From assembly GCA_946628045.1 (NCBI GenBank), contig CAMOVZ010000006.1:5707-69706 (forward strand): DNA of 64,000 nt, in the 5' to 3' direction. The translations under genes were made by a program, and so were the position numbers. The DNA comes from an uncultured Caryophanales bacterium (GTDB lineage: Bacteria; Bacillota_I; Bacilli_A; RF39; UBA660). The notes under the pieces were generated by a model. It saw only the letters and a program-made list of their open reading frames with translations. It searched no databases and was not told the origin of the DNA. Of this stretch, positions 43,801 through 51,497 are shown in pieces; position 1 is the stretch's first letter, and each line of letters begins with the position of its first letter.

Positions 43801-45029
43801 GAACAATAGAAGATAGTTATGATAAAGCTAATGAATTATTATCAAGTGGTTTACACGGAATAGAAGAAGATTTTAAAGCTGTAGCTACTAAATTATCATA
43901 TGTTGGATTAAGATTTACTAAAGAACATGATTTCAACAATGAATTACAAAAACAATTAGCAGATGCTGATGTTAAATTAAGAGAAGGTCTAGCTACTGAT
44001 AATGATGAGAAGATAGTAGAAGGCTATATGGAAAAAGAACAAATCTATTATGAAAATACAAAAGTAGGATATAGTCTATTTGGTAAAAGAAGTAAAGGAG
44101 AAAAATATTATACTCCATATGTTGAAAGATTAGATTATAGACAAGATCCATTTATTAGAGATTTACTTACAACAGTAGCAACTACTACTGCAGTAATAAG
44201 TGCAGTTAACGCATATAGAGTTCATCAAATAGAAACTGCACCATATTTAGAGGCTCAAAAACGAGAAATAGATAGAGTAAACTCTATGAATGATAAATTA
44301 TTATCAGATATAGGAGATCAAGCATCACAAATAGTAGCTGGACGTGAAACAATTAGAAAGGGTCTAGTTGCTCAAATGAATCAAGATGTTACCAATGTGG
44401 CTCATGGTGCAGAAAGAACTGCTCTAGATACAGTTAATTGGACAACAGGTACAAGTACTTATCGTGCTTTAGATGATGCTAATCATGCAATGTATAATTC
44501 ATTCTATGATAATATAACAAATGAAGTTAATAGTATAGTAAATAGATGTGCATCAGGATCAATATCACAAGCTCAAGCAACAGAAGAATTATTAACACTT
44601 TCAAACAGTGCTCAAGATACATTTATCTCAGTAGCTCAAGGATGTCTAGATCAATTAAGAATATATGCACCAGCACATCCACAATTTGATTTACACGCAA
44701 CAGAAGAAGCATTACAATATATAGTTAATAATCCAACAGCAATTACAGATATGAACACAACAGCAGTAAATGCTACTAATATTGCAGAAGGATTAGTAGG
44801 ATTAAGCCCAGAACATGTACAAGCATTATCATACTTACCATCAGACTGGACATCTACAATGATTCATGTAGCTGGAAGTGCTGCTCTAATTGATAATATA
44901 GCTAGAAATATGAAAAATAGAGAAACAGACAATTCTAAGTCTAAATGGAAAAAAACTAAAGAAGTACGCGACATGTTAGATGAATATATAAGTGATGCAC
45001 CAGAAGCAACAGAAGCAAGACATAGATAA
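40824..45029 (+). CDS. Giant coiled-coil protein with internal repeats
   Basis: At 1401 residues the largest gene here. Residues 1-165 are coiled coil (ELESLKQQLEELKKL). Two copies of a domain of about 75 residues follow (EKVTLFKDKETNDYYVRKYTV and EKVTIYKDANTNNYYVKKYTV, each ending FSPY). Then come acidic repeats with 37-residue period, a second coiled coil and four 13-residue KKEEPSKVDSNDS units. The last 550 residues are less biased, with one possible membrane stretch (LLTTVATTTAVISAVNAYRV) and a helical domain ending SKSKWKKTKEV. No signal peptide. No known family; it could be a cytoskeletal or membrane-associated scaffold. RBS AGGAGGTAAAA. Confidence 0.75.
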   Translation: MDELESLKQQLEELKKLRSELSVQEEKQENVSHEESTDIEKYLRDELDNIDSQIKKIENEVKKEAKEYEASYKKLQAIIDEYNKNIENTKLLSEEELEELREKTSKLKLEENERSNEIKRKLDAQKKIIKTIKAKKTKIENNIKKAEALGLSIEEYKEITQAINKTTIMNSILEKKGLTEIIEKPSKERTKEEKELLKSAKKEVLYEISQVKKVNKEYSVLDAIEALYSLEVTYKKGEKPRVIEFKKNELQIIEEKALSLPYKIVTSQTINRDYKPEAIPEDMKEAMASENKIDLDDLKPAEEKVTLFKDKETNDYYVRKYTVNRFKLKSVDFDNEVRINGSLCYKISEDDVEKIKENANNTFSPYIAIEKEVTIERPLIEGATIANENTPLIPANVVIDNKDENDNEEKVTIYKDANTNNYYVKKYTVDRYKLKSADLLNETVIDGNNCYKISIEDVDKLANNSDNAFSPYTTDIKEVVIEKEKELDEEDIKDVFDENLGLSEETLNRDDIERAINEKLEEIEKNNESSINEEIQDEDIKSVFDESLGLIKDDKSKENLDNEEEIEEVPYEQVLKELNIDDDAQEEIEKDKSKENLDNEEEIEEVPYEQVLKELNIDDDVQEEKAPIDNSNNINNETTSNIYKVDASALGDKEEYYDNLLTEADNKYIKASQKYQESLVIGTQEDIKKAKEDLDKATKEYIELSKHIQELLDKKEEKKDQTTKEENKKQEEKKDPIKKEDKKEEPSKIDSNDSKKEKPSKVDSNDSKKEEPSKVDSNDSKKEEPSKVDSNDSKKDNASNNKYAETSVEAIIYKLTKDLDIKAKDGKRFVASNIKVASNFKKELKSGNYLYNIVHVVPSAISFVASTARKLTSKLLLGARGKKVCEEISKRMENLSETELKTLFDKYKGNRLKADMNNQINPLILEGLRKYALTQVEKYNETIKKSYVELFASLEEVKAIDKKLGAKGLTEESKKAYLIERKNAMRKAANCVRTIEDSYDKANELLSSGLHGIEEDFKAVATKLSYVGLRFTKEHDFNNELQKQLADADVKLREGLATDNDEKIVEGYMEKEQIYYENTKVGYSLFGKRSKGEKYYTPYVERLDYRQDPFIRDLLTTVATTTAVISAVNAYRVHQIETAPYLEAQKREIDRVNSMNDKLLSDIGDQASQIVAGRETIRKGLVAQMNQDVTNVAHGAERTALDTVNWTTGTSTYRALDDANHAMYNSFYDNITNEVNSIVNRCASGSISQAQATEELLTLSNSAQDTFISVAQGCLDQLRIYAPAHPQFDLHATEEALQYIVNNPTAITDMNTTAVNATNIAEGLVGLSPEHVQALSYLPSDWTSTMIHVAGSAALIDNIARNMKNRETDNSKSKWKKTKEVRDMLDEYISDAPEATEARHR
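42483..42698 (+). repeat. 111-bp tandem repeat (two copies) in the giant gene
   Basis: Copies at 42483-42593 and 42594-about 42698 are almost identical and encode the acidic segment with EEIEEVPYEQVLKELNIDDD. High identity at DNA level implies a recent duplication. Confidence 0.95.
43047..43202 (+). repeat. Four 39-bp tandem repeats in the giant gene
   Basis: Units begin at 43047, 43086, 43125 and 43164 and encode KKEEPSKVDSNDS with one or two changes. In-frame period of 13 codons allows length variation without frameshift. Confidence 0.95.
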
Positions 45030-45030
45030 A

Positions 45031-45055
45031 AAGAGTAGGTTTTACCTACTTTTTT
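45031..45055 (+). terminator. Terminator of giant gene
   Basis: AGTAGGT / ACCTACT stem with TTT loop, then T run. Confidence 0.85.
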
Positions 45056-45079
45056 ATTTATAAATAGAAATTATAAAGT

Positions 45080-45108
45080 TTGACTTTTTTATAAATAACA
45101 CATATAAT
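45080..45108 (+). promoter_or_regulatory. Promoter of LysR gene
   Basis: TTGACT (45080-45085), 17-base spacer, TATAAT (45103-45108). Confidence 0.8.
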
Positions 45109-45127
45109 AACTCCTGAGGCGATAAGT

Positions 45128-46006
45128 ATGAATATGGATTATAATTTATACAAAATATTTTTATATCTATACGAAGAGCGAAGTATATCGAAGACTGCTA
45201 ATAAATTATATGTGTCTCAACCAGCCATTAGTTATAGCTTAAAAGAATTAGAAAATTCACTAGGATATACACTGTTTACAAGAAATTCTAAAGGTATAGA
45301 ACCTACAATAGAAGCAAAAGAATTATATAACTATATATCTACTGCATTCAATATATTAAATGATGCAGAAGAACATATAAAAAATTTAAAAGAATTAAAT
45401 GTAGGCCATATTAAAATAGGAGTATCATCACATATAGGAGTACTATTACTGTCAGATTTAATAAAAAAATTTAAAGAAAAATATCCAAGTATTAGATTCA
45501 CTATTATATCTAAACCAATAAATGAAATGATAAATTTATTAGAAACAAGAAAATTAGATATAATTATTGGAATACTTCCTATTAATAGTGATAAAAAACT
45601 TACTAAGATAAACTTAAAAGAAATAAAAAGTTGTTTTGCTTATAATAAAAAAATATTAAAAGATATAAAAATAAAAAAAGAATTAGATCTATTAAAATAT
45701 CCATTAATATTACCTAGTAATAGTCTAACTATAAGAAATAAATTAGATGAGTTTATGGAAACTAAAAATATAAGACTAAAATCAGATATAGAAGTATATA
45801 CAACAGAAATGAATCTAGAACTAGTAAGAAAAGGTGTTGGAATAGGATATTTTATGGAAGATACAATATTATCAGAAAAAGATAATGAAGATTTTGAAAT
45901 AATAAATTTTGAAAATTTACCAGTATCATCTATCGCATTATTATATATTGATGAATATACATCTATCGCAACTAAAAAATTTATAGATAATATAAAAAGA
46001 AAATAG
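45128..46006 (+). CDS. LysR-family transcriptional regulator
   Basis: A 292-residue LTTR. The N-terminal winged helix is YKIFLYLYEERSISKTANKLYVSQPAISYSLKELE with LGYTLFTRNSKGIEPT; the substrate-binding domain begins GHIKIGVSSHIGVLLL. The effector is unknown. LysR proteins usually act on a divergent neighbour, but here the upstream gene converges in the same direction, so the target is not evident. The downstream penicillin-binding protein gene is 49 bases away in the same direction. Confidence 0.92.
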   Translation: MNMDYNLYKIFLYLYEERSISKTANKLYVSQPAISYSLKELENSLGYTLFTRNSKGIEPTIEAKELYNYISTAFNILNDAEEHIKNLKELNVGHIKIGVSSHIGVLLLSDLIKKFKEKYPSIRFTIISKPINEMINLLETRKLDIIIGILPINSDKKLTKINLKEIKSCFAYNKKILKDIKIKKELDLLKYPLILPSNSLTIRNKLDEFMETKNIRLKSDIEVYTTEMNLELVRKGVGIGYFMEDTILSEKDNEDFEIINFENLPVSSIALLYIDEYTSIATKKFIDNIKRK

Positions 46007-46055
46007 AATAGTTATTCTTTTTCTTTTTTTTTCATATTCTTAATAGAGGTGGAAT

Positions 46056-47957
46056 ATGTTTGTTAAAAAAATAGATAAAAGAATAAAAATAGTATTTCTA
46101 ATAAGTTTAATACCATTAATATTAGTAATAATAAAAGTATTTTATATAGAAGTATTTCAATATAAAAAATTAAATGTTAAATCTAATGATTTATGGAGTA
46201 GAAATTTAAATATAGAGCCTGATAGAGGTAAAATATTAGATAGAAATGGTACTGTTTTAGCAGATAATTTAACTACTACATCTCTTGTATTAATTCCCAA
46301 CCAAATAAAGAATAAAGAAAAAGCAACAAAGGAATTATCTAATATATTAAATATTACTTATGATAAAATGAAACCTCATGTATATAAAAAAACTTCAATA
46401 GAAAGAGTTCATCCTGAAGGTAGAAGATTAGATTATGAGACTGCAGAAAAAATAAGTAATTTAAAATTAGAAGGAGTATATTTAGTAAAAGAATCTAAAA
46501 GATTTTACCCATATAAAGATTTATTATCTCATACACTAGGTTATGTAGGAATAGATAATCAAGGCTTATCAGGACTAGAACTACAATATGATAAATATTT
46601 AACAGGTAAGAAAGGAGCTATAAAATACTTTAGTGATGCTCATGGCAATAATTTAGATAAAACAGATATTTATGTATCACCTGAATCCGGTATGAATATA
46701 AATTTAACTATAGATATAAATATTCAAAAGTCCCTTGAAAGAGAAATGAATAATATTAATGATATGTTTTCTCCAGATATGGCTTTAGCCATAGTAGTAG
46801 ATCCAAAAAGTGGTGAAATATTAGGAATGTCTAGTAGCCCAGACTTTGATCCTAATAATTATAAAGAATATAATATTGAAACATTAAATAGAAATTTACC
46901 AATATGGGCATCATACGAACCAGGTAGTACATTTAAAGTAGTTACTATGGCTAGTGCCGTAGAAGAAGGTGTAATAGATATATTTAATGACCATTTCTAT
47001 GATAGTGGTAAAGTTAATGTAGATGGAAGTATTATAAAGTGTTGGAAAGCACATGGTCATGGTGATCAAACATATATGGAAGTATTACAAAACTCATGTA
47101 ATCCAGGGTTTGTTTCATTAGGACAAAAATTAGGTAAAGAAAGATTATTTAAATATATAAATAAGTTCGGATTTTCTGAAAAAACTGGAGTAGATTTAAA
47201 TGGTGAAGGAAAAGGTATAATGTTTCCACTAGATAAAGTAGGTAATGTAGAACTTGCAACATCAGCATTCGGACAAGGACCTAGTGTAACACCAATTCAA
47301 CAAGTAATGGCGGTATCAGCAGTAGTAAATGGGGGATATTTATATAAACCATATATAGTAAAATCTATTTCTAATAATACTAATACTACTATTTTAGAAA
47401 ATAAAAAAACATTAAAAAGAAGAGTAATAAGTTCAAACACATCTTCAATTATGAGAATAGCCTTAGAAAATGTAGTAGCTAAAGGTGGAGGAAAAGCTGC
47501 TTATATTGAAGGTTATAGAATAGGAGGTAAAACAGGAACAGCTCAAAAACAAGAAAATGGTAGCTATTTAGTTAATAATTATATAATGAGTTTTATGGCA
47601 GTAGTACCTTCAAATGATCCTAAAGCAGTACTTTATCTAGCAATAGATAATCCTAAGCACACAGCAATGTTATCTAGTTATACCACAACTCCTATAGCTA
47701 GAAGAATACTTTTAGACATTATAAATTCACTACACATAGAAAAACAAAATGAAGAAATTAAAAAAGACTTAGAATGGAATGATAAAATAACTTATGAAGT
47801 TCCAAATGTAGTAGGTATGACTTTAGAAGAAGCAAAGAAAACTTTATTTAATTTTCAAATAGAAACAGAAGGAAATGGTAATACTGTATTTACTCAATCT
47901 CCTAAAGCAAATACTAAAATAGAAGATCAAAGTAAAGTACGTATTTTCTTAAAATAA
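46056..47957 (+). CDS. Second class B PBP, SpoVD-like, with one PASTA domain
   Basis: A 633-residue transpeptidase. N-terminal helix, then the dimerisation domain with RGKILDRNGTVLADN. Catalytic motifs: STFK near residue 291, SCN near 347 (QNSCNPGF) and KTGTAQK near 492. The C-terminus holds one PASTA domain (VPNVVGMTLEEAKKTLFNF). It resembles Bacillus SpoVD, which is needed for spore cortex and normally sits next to pbpB before murE-mraY; here mraY is two genes on. Whether this copy serves sporulation or vegetative growth cannot be said. Confidence 0.9.
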   Translation: MFVKKIDKRIKIVFLISLIPLILVIIKVFYIEVFQYKKLNVKSNDLWSRNLNIEPDRGKILDRNGTVLADNLTTTSLVLIPNQIKNKEKATKELSNILNITYDKMKPHVYKKTSIERVHPEGRRLDYETAEKISNLKLEGVYLVKESKRFYPYKDLLSHTLGYVGIDNQGLSGLELQYDKYLTGKKGAIKYFSDAHGNNLDKTDIYVSPESGMNINLTIDINIQKSLEREMNNINDMFSPDMALAIVVDPKSGEILGMSSSPDFDPNNYKEYNIETLNRNLPIWASYEPGSTFKVVTMASAVEEGVIDIFNDHFYDSGKVNVDGSIIKCWKAHGHGDQTYMEVLQNSCNPGFVSLGQKLGKERLFKYINKFGFSEKTGVDLNGEGKGIMFPLDKVGNVELATSAFGQGPSVTPIQQVMAVSAVVNGGYLYKPYIVKSISNNTNTTILENKKTLKRRVISSNTSSIMRIALENVVAKGGGKAAYIEGYRIGGKTGTAQKQENGSYLVNNYIMSFMAVVPSNDPKAVLYLAIDNPKHTAMLSSYTTTPIARRILLDIINSLHIEKQNEEIKKDLEWNDKITYEVPNVVGMTLEEAKKTLFNFQIETEGNGNTVFTQSPKANTKIEDQSKVRIFLK

Positions 47958-48004
47958 TTCTATTTAAAATAATAAATGTATGATAAAATTATTTTGGTGA
48001 TATT

Positions 48005-49615
48005 ATGGATGAGACAATAGGAGTAAAAGGTGGACATAATGATTTTAAAAGAATGTTTACAATTACTCAAAAACAAAAAGAAAAATTAAAGAGACAACAA
48101 AAAGAAAAAGAAATAAAAGAATTAGAAAAAGAAACTAAAAAGAAACAAATATACACTTTAATAAAAGTAATTCCTATAATAATCGCAGGACAAACAATAA
48201 AAGAATTAAGTAATAATAAAAAAGAAGAAAAAAAAGAAAAATCCATAATAGTAGAAGAAACTAAAAAAGAAGAAGAAAAAGATACAAGACAAGTAGTTAT
48301 AATATTAGAAGATGGTACTAAACAAATAATAAATGTACCAAAAACTTTAGATATAAAAGAAGAAATAAAAGCAGTAGAAAATAAAAAAGAAGAAAAAATA
48401 GAAATATTAGAAAAAAAAGAAAAAGTATTAGAAAGTAAAGAAGAAAGAAAACAAGACGAAAAAGTAAAAATAGAAAATCAAGAATATATACCTATCCCAG
48501 TAGTAAACGAAGAAATAAATAAAAAAGAATCAAGTAATATAATATTAGAAGAATTGAATGATAAACAAAGGAATAAACTTCAAAAATTACAAGCTAGAAA
48601 AATAATAGATGTATATGAAAAAGAATTAAAAGATATAAGATATGATTTAAGAAACTTAATAATAGATTATAATACTTTAGTAGATGAAGAAGATAAGACA
48701 ATTTATTTAAATGAAGAAGAAAAGATATTAGATAGATTGAATAGTATTATAAAAAAGATAGAAGAATTAAAAGAAAAAATAAAAATAGAAGATTTAGATA
48801 AATATGATGATAATTATATATATACATTAATAGAAGAATATTTAAGTGATTTTAAAGATAAAAAAGTAATAAAAGAAATAAAAGATTCACCATTATATAT
48901 ATTAATATCTGAAAAACTAGATGAATTTGATAAGAAGAAAGAAAAACTAAAAGATAAAATAGAAACAAAAAAAGATAAATTAGAAAATAGAGAAGAAGAT
49001 TTTAAAAAATTAAAAGATAACTATTTAAAAATAAATAAAATTAATAAAAATTTAGAAGATTTCTATAAAGAACAAGAAATGCTTTTAGAGAAATTAAAAG
49101 AAAAAATAAATAAATCAGTTACAGAAACTGAAAAAGTAGAAGTACAAATAGAAACTATGAATAAAAGTACTAAAAAATTATTAAGAAAATTATCTTTATT
49201 AATGCTTATACCAGGTCCAAGAGGTGCTAAAGCATTTATTGCTATGACAGAAATATACTCTAAAATGGCTAAGAAAATGTTAAATCCTGAAACTATTACT
49301 AAAAAGTATAAAGTAATAGAAGTAATAGATTATTCAAAAGAAATAGAAAATAGTATTAATAAGATTAATGATGTAATATCATCACTATCAAATACTAGTA
49401 AAGATTTAGATAAAATGATAAGTAAAATAAAAGAAGAATTCTCTGATTATATTGGTGTTATCCCAGAATGTGATGAAATACTTTATAATTTAGAAGAAGT
49501 TAAATCTAATTTACGTGAAAAAGAATATGAATTAGATAAGATTAAAACAAAACAAGAAATAGAATTAGAAAGAAATAATGCTAAAGTACTAACAAGAGGA
49601 ACATATAGTATGTAA
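48005..49615 (+). CDS. Long coiled-coil protein, unknown function
   Basis: A 536-residue Lys/Glu-rich protein. After a short head (MDETIGVKGGHNDFKRMF) come a basic helix, a short hydrophobic stretch (IYTLIKVIPIIIAGQTI) and long predicted coiled coils, broken at about 390-425 by a hydrophobic segment (LLRKLSLLMLIPGPRGAKAFIAM). No family recognised. Its composition and rhythm recall the giant protein at 40824, and both sit in the division cluster just before wall genes, suggesting structural roles; that is inference. TGATAAAAT at 47981 is a plausible promoter. Confidence 0.65.
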   Translation: MDETIGVKGGHNDFKRMFTITQKQKEKLKRQQKEKEIKELEKETKKKQIYTLIKVIPIIIAGQTIKELSNNKKEEKKEKSIIVEETKKEEEKDTRQVVIILEDGTKQIINVPKTLDIKEEIKAVENKKEEKIEILEKKEKVLESKEERKQDEKVKIENQEYIPIPVVNEEINKKESSNIILEELNDKQRNKLQKLQARKIIDVYEKELKDIRYDLRNLIIDYNTLVDEEDKTIYLNEEEKILDRLNSIIKKIEELKEKIKIEDLDKYDDNYIYTLIEEYLSDFKDKKVIKEIKDSPLYILISEKLDEFDKKKEKLKDKIETKKDKLENREEDFKKLKDNYLKINKINKNLEDFYKEQEMLLEKLKEKINKSVTETEKVEVQIETMNKSTKKLLRKLSLLMLIPGPRGAKAFIAMTEIYSKMAKKMLNPETITKKYKVIEVIDYSKEIENSINKINDVISSLSNTSKDLDKMISKIKEEFSDYIGVIPECDEILYNLEEVKSNLREKEYELDKIKTKQEIELERNNAKVLTRGTYSM

Positions 49616-49662
49616 AATAGTATGTAAAAAAACTCTAAATTGGTATATTTAATATTTAATTA

Positions 49663-49671
49663 TGATATAAT
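49663..49671 (+). promoter_or_regulatory. Extended -10 promoter for mraY
   Basis: TGATATAAT lies 24 bases before mraY; TTGGTA at 49640 is a poorly spaced -35. Confidence 0.6.
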
Positions 49672-49695
49672 TGGAAAGAGATAAGGAGTGATTTT

Positions 49696-50676
49696 ATGTT
49701 GCTACTTACTAAAGCAATATTTGCTATAATGATTGGTTTTTTAGTATCAACTGTATTAGGATTAATACTTTTACCAATCTTAAAGAAATTTAGAGTAGGA
49801 CAAAAAATTTCAATATTTGTAGGAGAAACACATAGAAAAAAAGAAGGTACTCCTACTATGGGAGGATTAATATTTATATTTCCTACAGTAGCTGCTACAC
49901 TAGGACTTATAATTACTGGTAAAATAAGTTATACATCTAATTTAGGTATAGTATTATTAGTATTTATAGGTTATGCTTGTATTGGTTTCTTAGATGATTT
50001 TCTATCAATAAGAAAAGGTAATAATGAAGGTTTAACTACATATCAAAAACTATTTATGCAAGTATTAATCGCAATAGGATTTTTCTATATATATATGAGA
50101 AGTGGAGGTCAAACTTCATGGGTAGTAGGTACACTTCATATTGATATAGAATTTGGTTGGTTATATGGACTTGTAATACTATTTATATTAGTAGGGGCAA
50201 GTAATGCAGTTAATTTAACAGATGGATTAGATGGACTAGCAGGAGGACTATCGGCAATTGCCTTTATTGCTTTTGCACTTATATCTTTATCAGTAGGATT
50301 TGAAGATATAGGAATATTTAGTTTAATATTAGTAGGAAGCTTAGTAGGATTTTTAATATATAATACACATCCAGCAAAAGTATTTATGGGAGATACAGGG
50401 TCTCTTGCATTAGGTGCTGTAATGGGAGCTATTGCAATAATTACCCATAGAGAATTAACACTATTAGTAGTAGCTAGTGTATTCGTTATTGAAACACTAA
50501 GTGTTATACTTCAAACATTTTGGGTACAAGTACTACATAGAAAATTATTCTTAATGACACCACTTCACCATCACTTTGAAAAACTAGGATGGAGTGAAAC
50601 AGATATAGTAAAACTATTCTGGGTAGCAGGATTAATACTTTCTATGGCAGGAATTATCTTCGGAGTATGGGTATAA
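49696..50676 (+). CDS. mraY: Phospho-MurNAc-pentapeptide transferase MraY
   Basis: A 326-residue polytopic enzyme that makes lipid I from UDP-MurNAc-pentapeptide and undecaprenyl phosphate. HRKKEGTPTMGGL, the DD pair in CIGFLDDFLSIRKG, NLTDGLDGLAGG, MGDTGSLALG and the histidine cluster TPLHHHFEKLGW are all present. RBS AAGGAGTG. It is separated from pbpB by about 11.7 kb, whereas murE or one sporulation gene normally lies between them. Confidence 0.97.
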   Translation: MLLLTKAIFAIMIGFLVSTVLGLILLPILKKFRVGQKISIFVGETHRKKEGTPTMGGLIFIFPTVAATLGLIITGKISYTSNLGIVLLVFIGYACIGFLDDFLSIRKGNNEGLTTYQKLFMQVLIAIGFFYIYMRSGGQTSWVVGTLHIDIEFGWLYGLVILFILVGASNAVNLTDGLDGLAGGLSAIAFIAFALISLSVGFEDIGIFSLILVGSLVGFLIYNTHPAKVFMGDTGSLALGAVMGAIAIITHRELTLLVVASVFVIETLSVILQTFWVQVLHRKLFLMTPLHHHFEKLGWSETDIVKLFWVAGLILSMAGIIFGVWV

Positions 50677-50728
50677 ATACTTGTAAAATAAATATATTTA
50701 TATTAAAATAAAACAAGAGGAGGATATT

Positions 50729-50938
50729 ATGTTACAAGATATATTATTAGTAGTAGTAGGATTAATAATTGGTTTAGTAATAGGATTCTTTTTAGCAAGA
50801 TTCTTTATGAAAAAGTATCTAAAGAAAAATCCCCCAATTAATGAAGATATGATTAAAGCATTAATGAGTCAAATGGGAAGAAAACCAAATCAAAAACAAA
50901 TTAATCAAATGATGAAATCAATGGAGAAATATCAATAG
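50729..50938 (+). CDS. UPF0154 (YneF) membrane protein
   Basis: A 69-residue protein with one N-terminal helix rich in Gly/Val ([21 protein letters not shown]), then [35 protein letters not shown], the signature of the YneF/UPF0154 family found across Bacilli and Mollicutes. Function unknown. RBS AGAGGAGG. Its own terminator overlaps the stop. Confidence 0.93.
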   Translation: MLQDILLVVVGLIIGLVIGFFLARFFMKKYLKKNPPINEDMIKALMSQMGRKPNQKQINQMMKSMEKYQ

Positions 50939-50952
50939 ATATTTCTTTTTTT
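50924..50952 (+). terminator. Terminator after yneF-like gene
   Basis: GAGAAATATC / GATATTTCTT stem with AATA loop and T run. An extended -10, TGATATAAT (50954-50962), follows at once for the next gene. Confidence 0.85.
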
Positions 50953-50979
50953 ATGATATAATCTTACTAGGTGGTATAA

Positions 50980-51480
50980 ATGGATCATAATAGTATTATA
51001 GATAGGAATACATTTGAAGTAACTCTACATGCAGAAGATCATAAAGATGTATTTATTTGTGATAAAGAAATAGCTAATGCAGTAGCTCTTCTAAATAAAA
51101 AAGGTTATAATACAATTGCTAGTTGTAGTGGTCACTATAAAATAGAGTTTTATGAATACTTAAAAGAAGATATTTCTAAATTAGAAGAATATAAAAATAA
51201 TAATAGAATAATAATAAAAGAAATAAGAGAAAATGACTTTGATTATTGGCAAGAAGTAGATAAAACTATTATGTATATTTTATTTGATAAGATATATGAT
51301 TTTAATAATCTACCAAAAGGATTTGAATTAGATAATACAAGGGAAAAAACATGTGTTGAATATATAATAAATTTCTATGATGAAAACAATAAACATAGAA
51401 CTATAAAAGATGTTACTAGAGAAATAGAAGAAAAAAGTAAAGAATTAGAAGAATGGGTAAAACTATTACCTAGAATATAG
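50980..51480 (+). CDS. Protein of unknown function with SCSGH motif
   Basis: A 166-residue soluble protein. The N-terminal half contains IANAVALLNKKGYNTIASCSGHYKIEFYEY, a layout seen in several small Firmicutes hypothetical proteins and faintly like the SCSGR motif of TYW3. The Cys-Ser-Gly-His could be an active or metal site. The C-terminal half is charged and helical. No function is assigned. It precedes uvrC by 17 bases and may be co-transcribed. Confidence 0.65.
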   Translation: MDHNSIIDRNTFEVTLHAEDHKDVFICDKEIANAVALLNKKGYNTIASCSGHYKIEFYEYLKEDISKLEEYKNNNRIIIKEIRENDFDYWQEVDKTIMYILFDKIYDFNNLPKGFELDNTREKTCVEYIINFYDENNKHRTIKDVTREIEEKSKELEEWVKLLPRI

Positions 51481-51497
51481 AAAATGGAGGTGACAAT

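Noticed and set aside
46000..46035. A terminator between the LysR gene and the second PBP
   Set aside because: The possible stem (AGAATA/TATTCT) is short and weak although followed by T bases; support was too low to list it.
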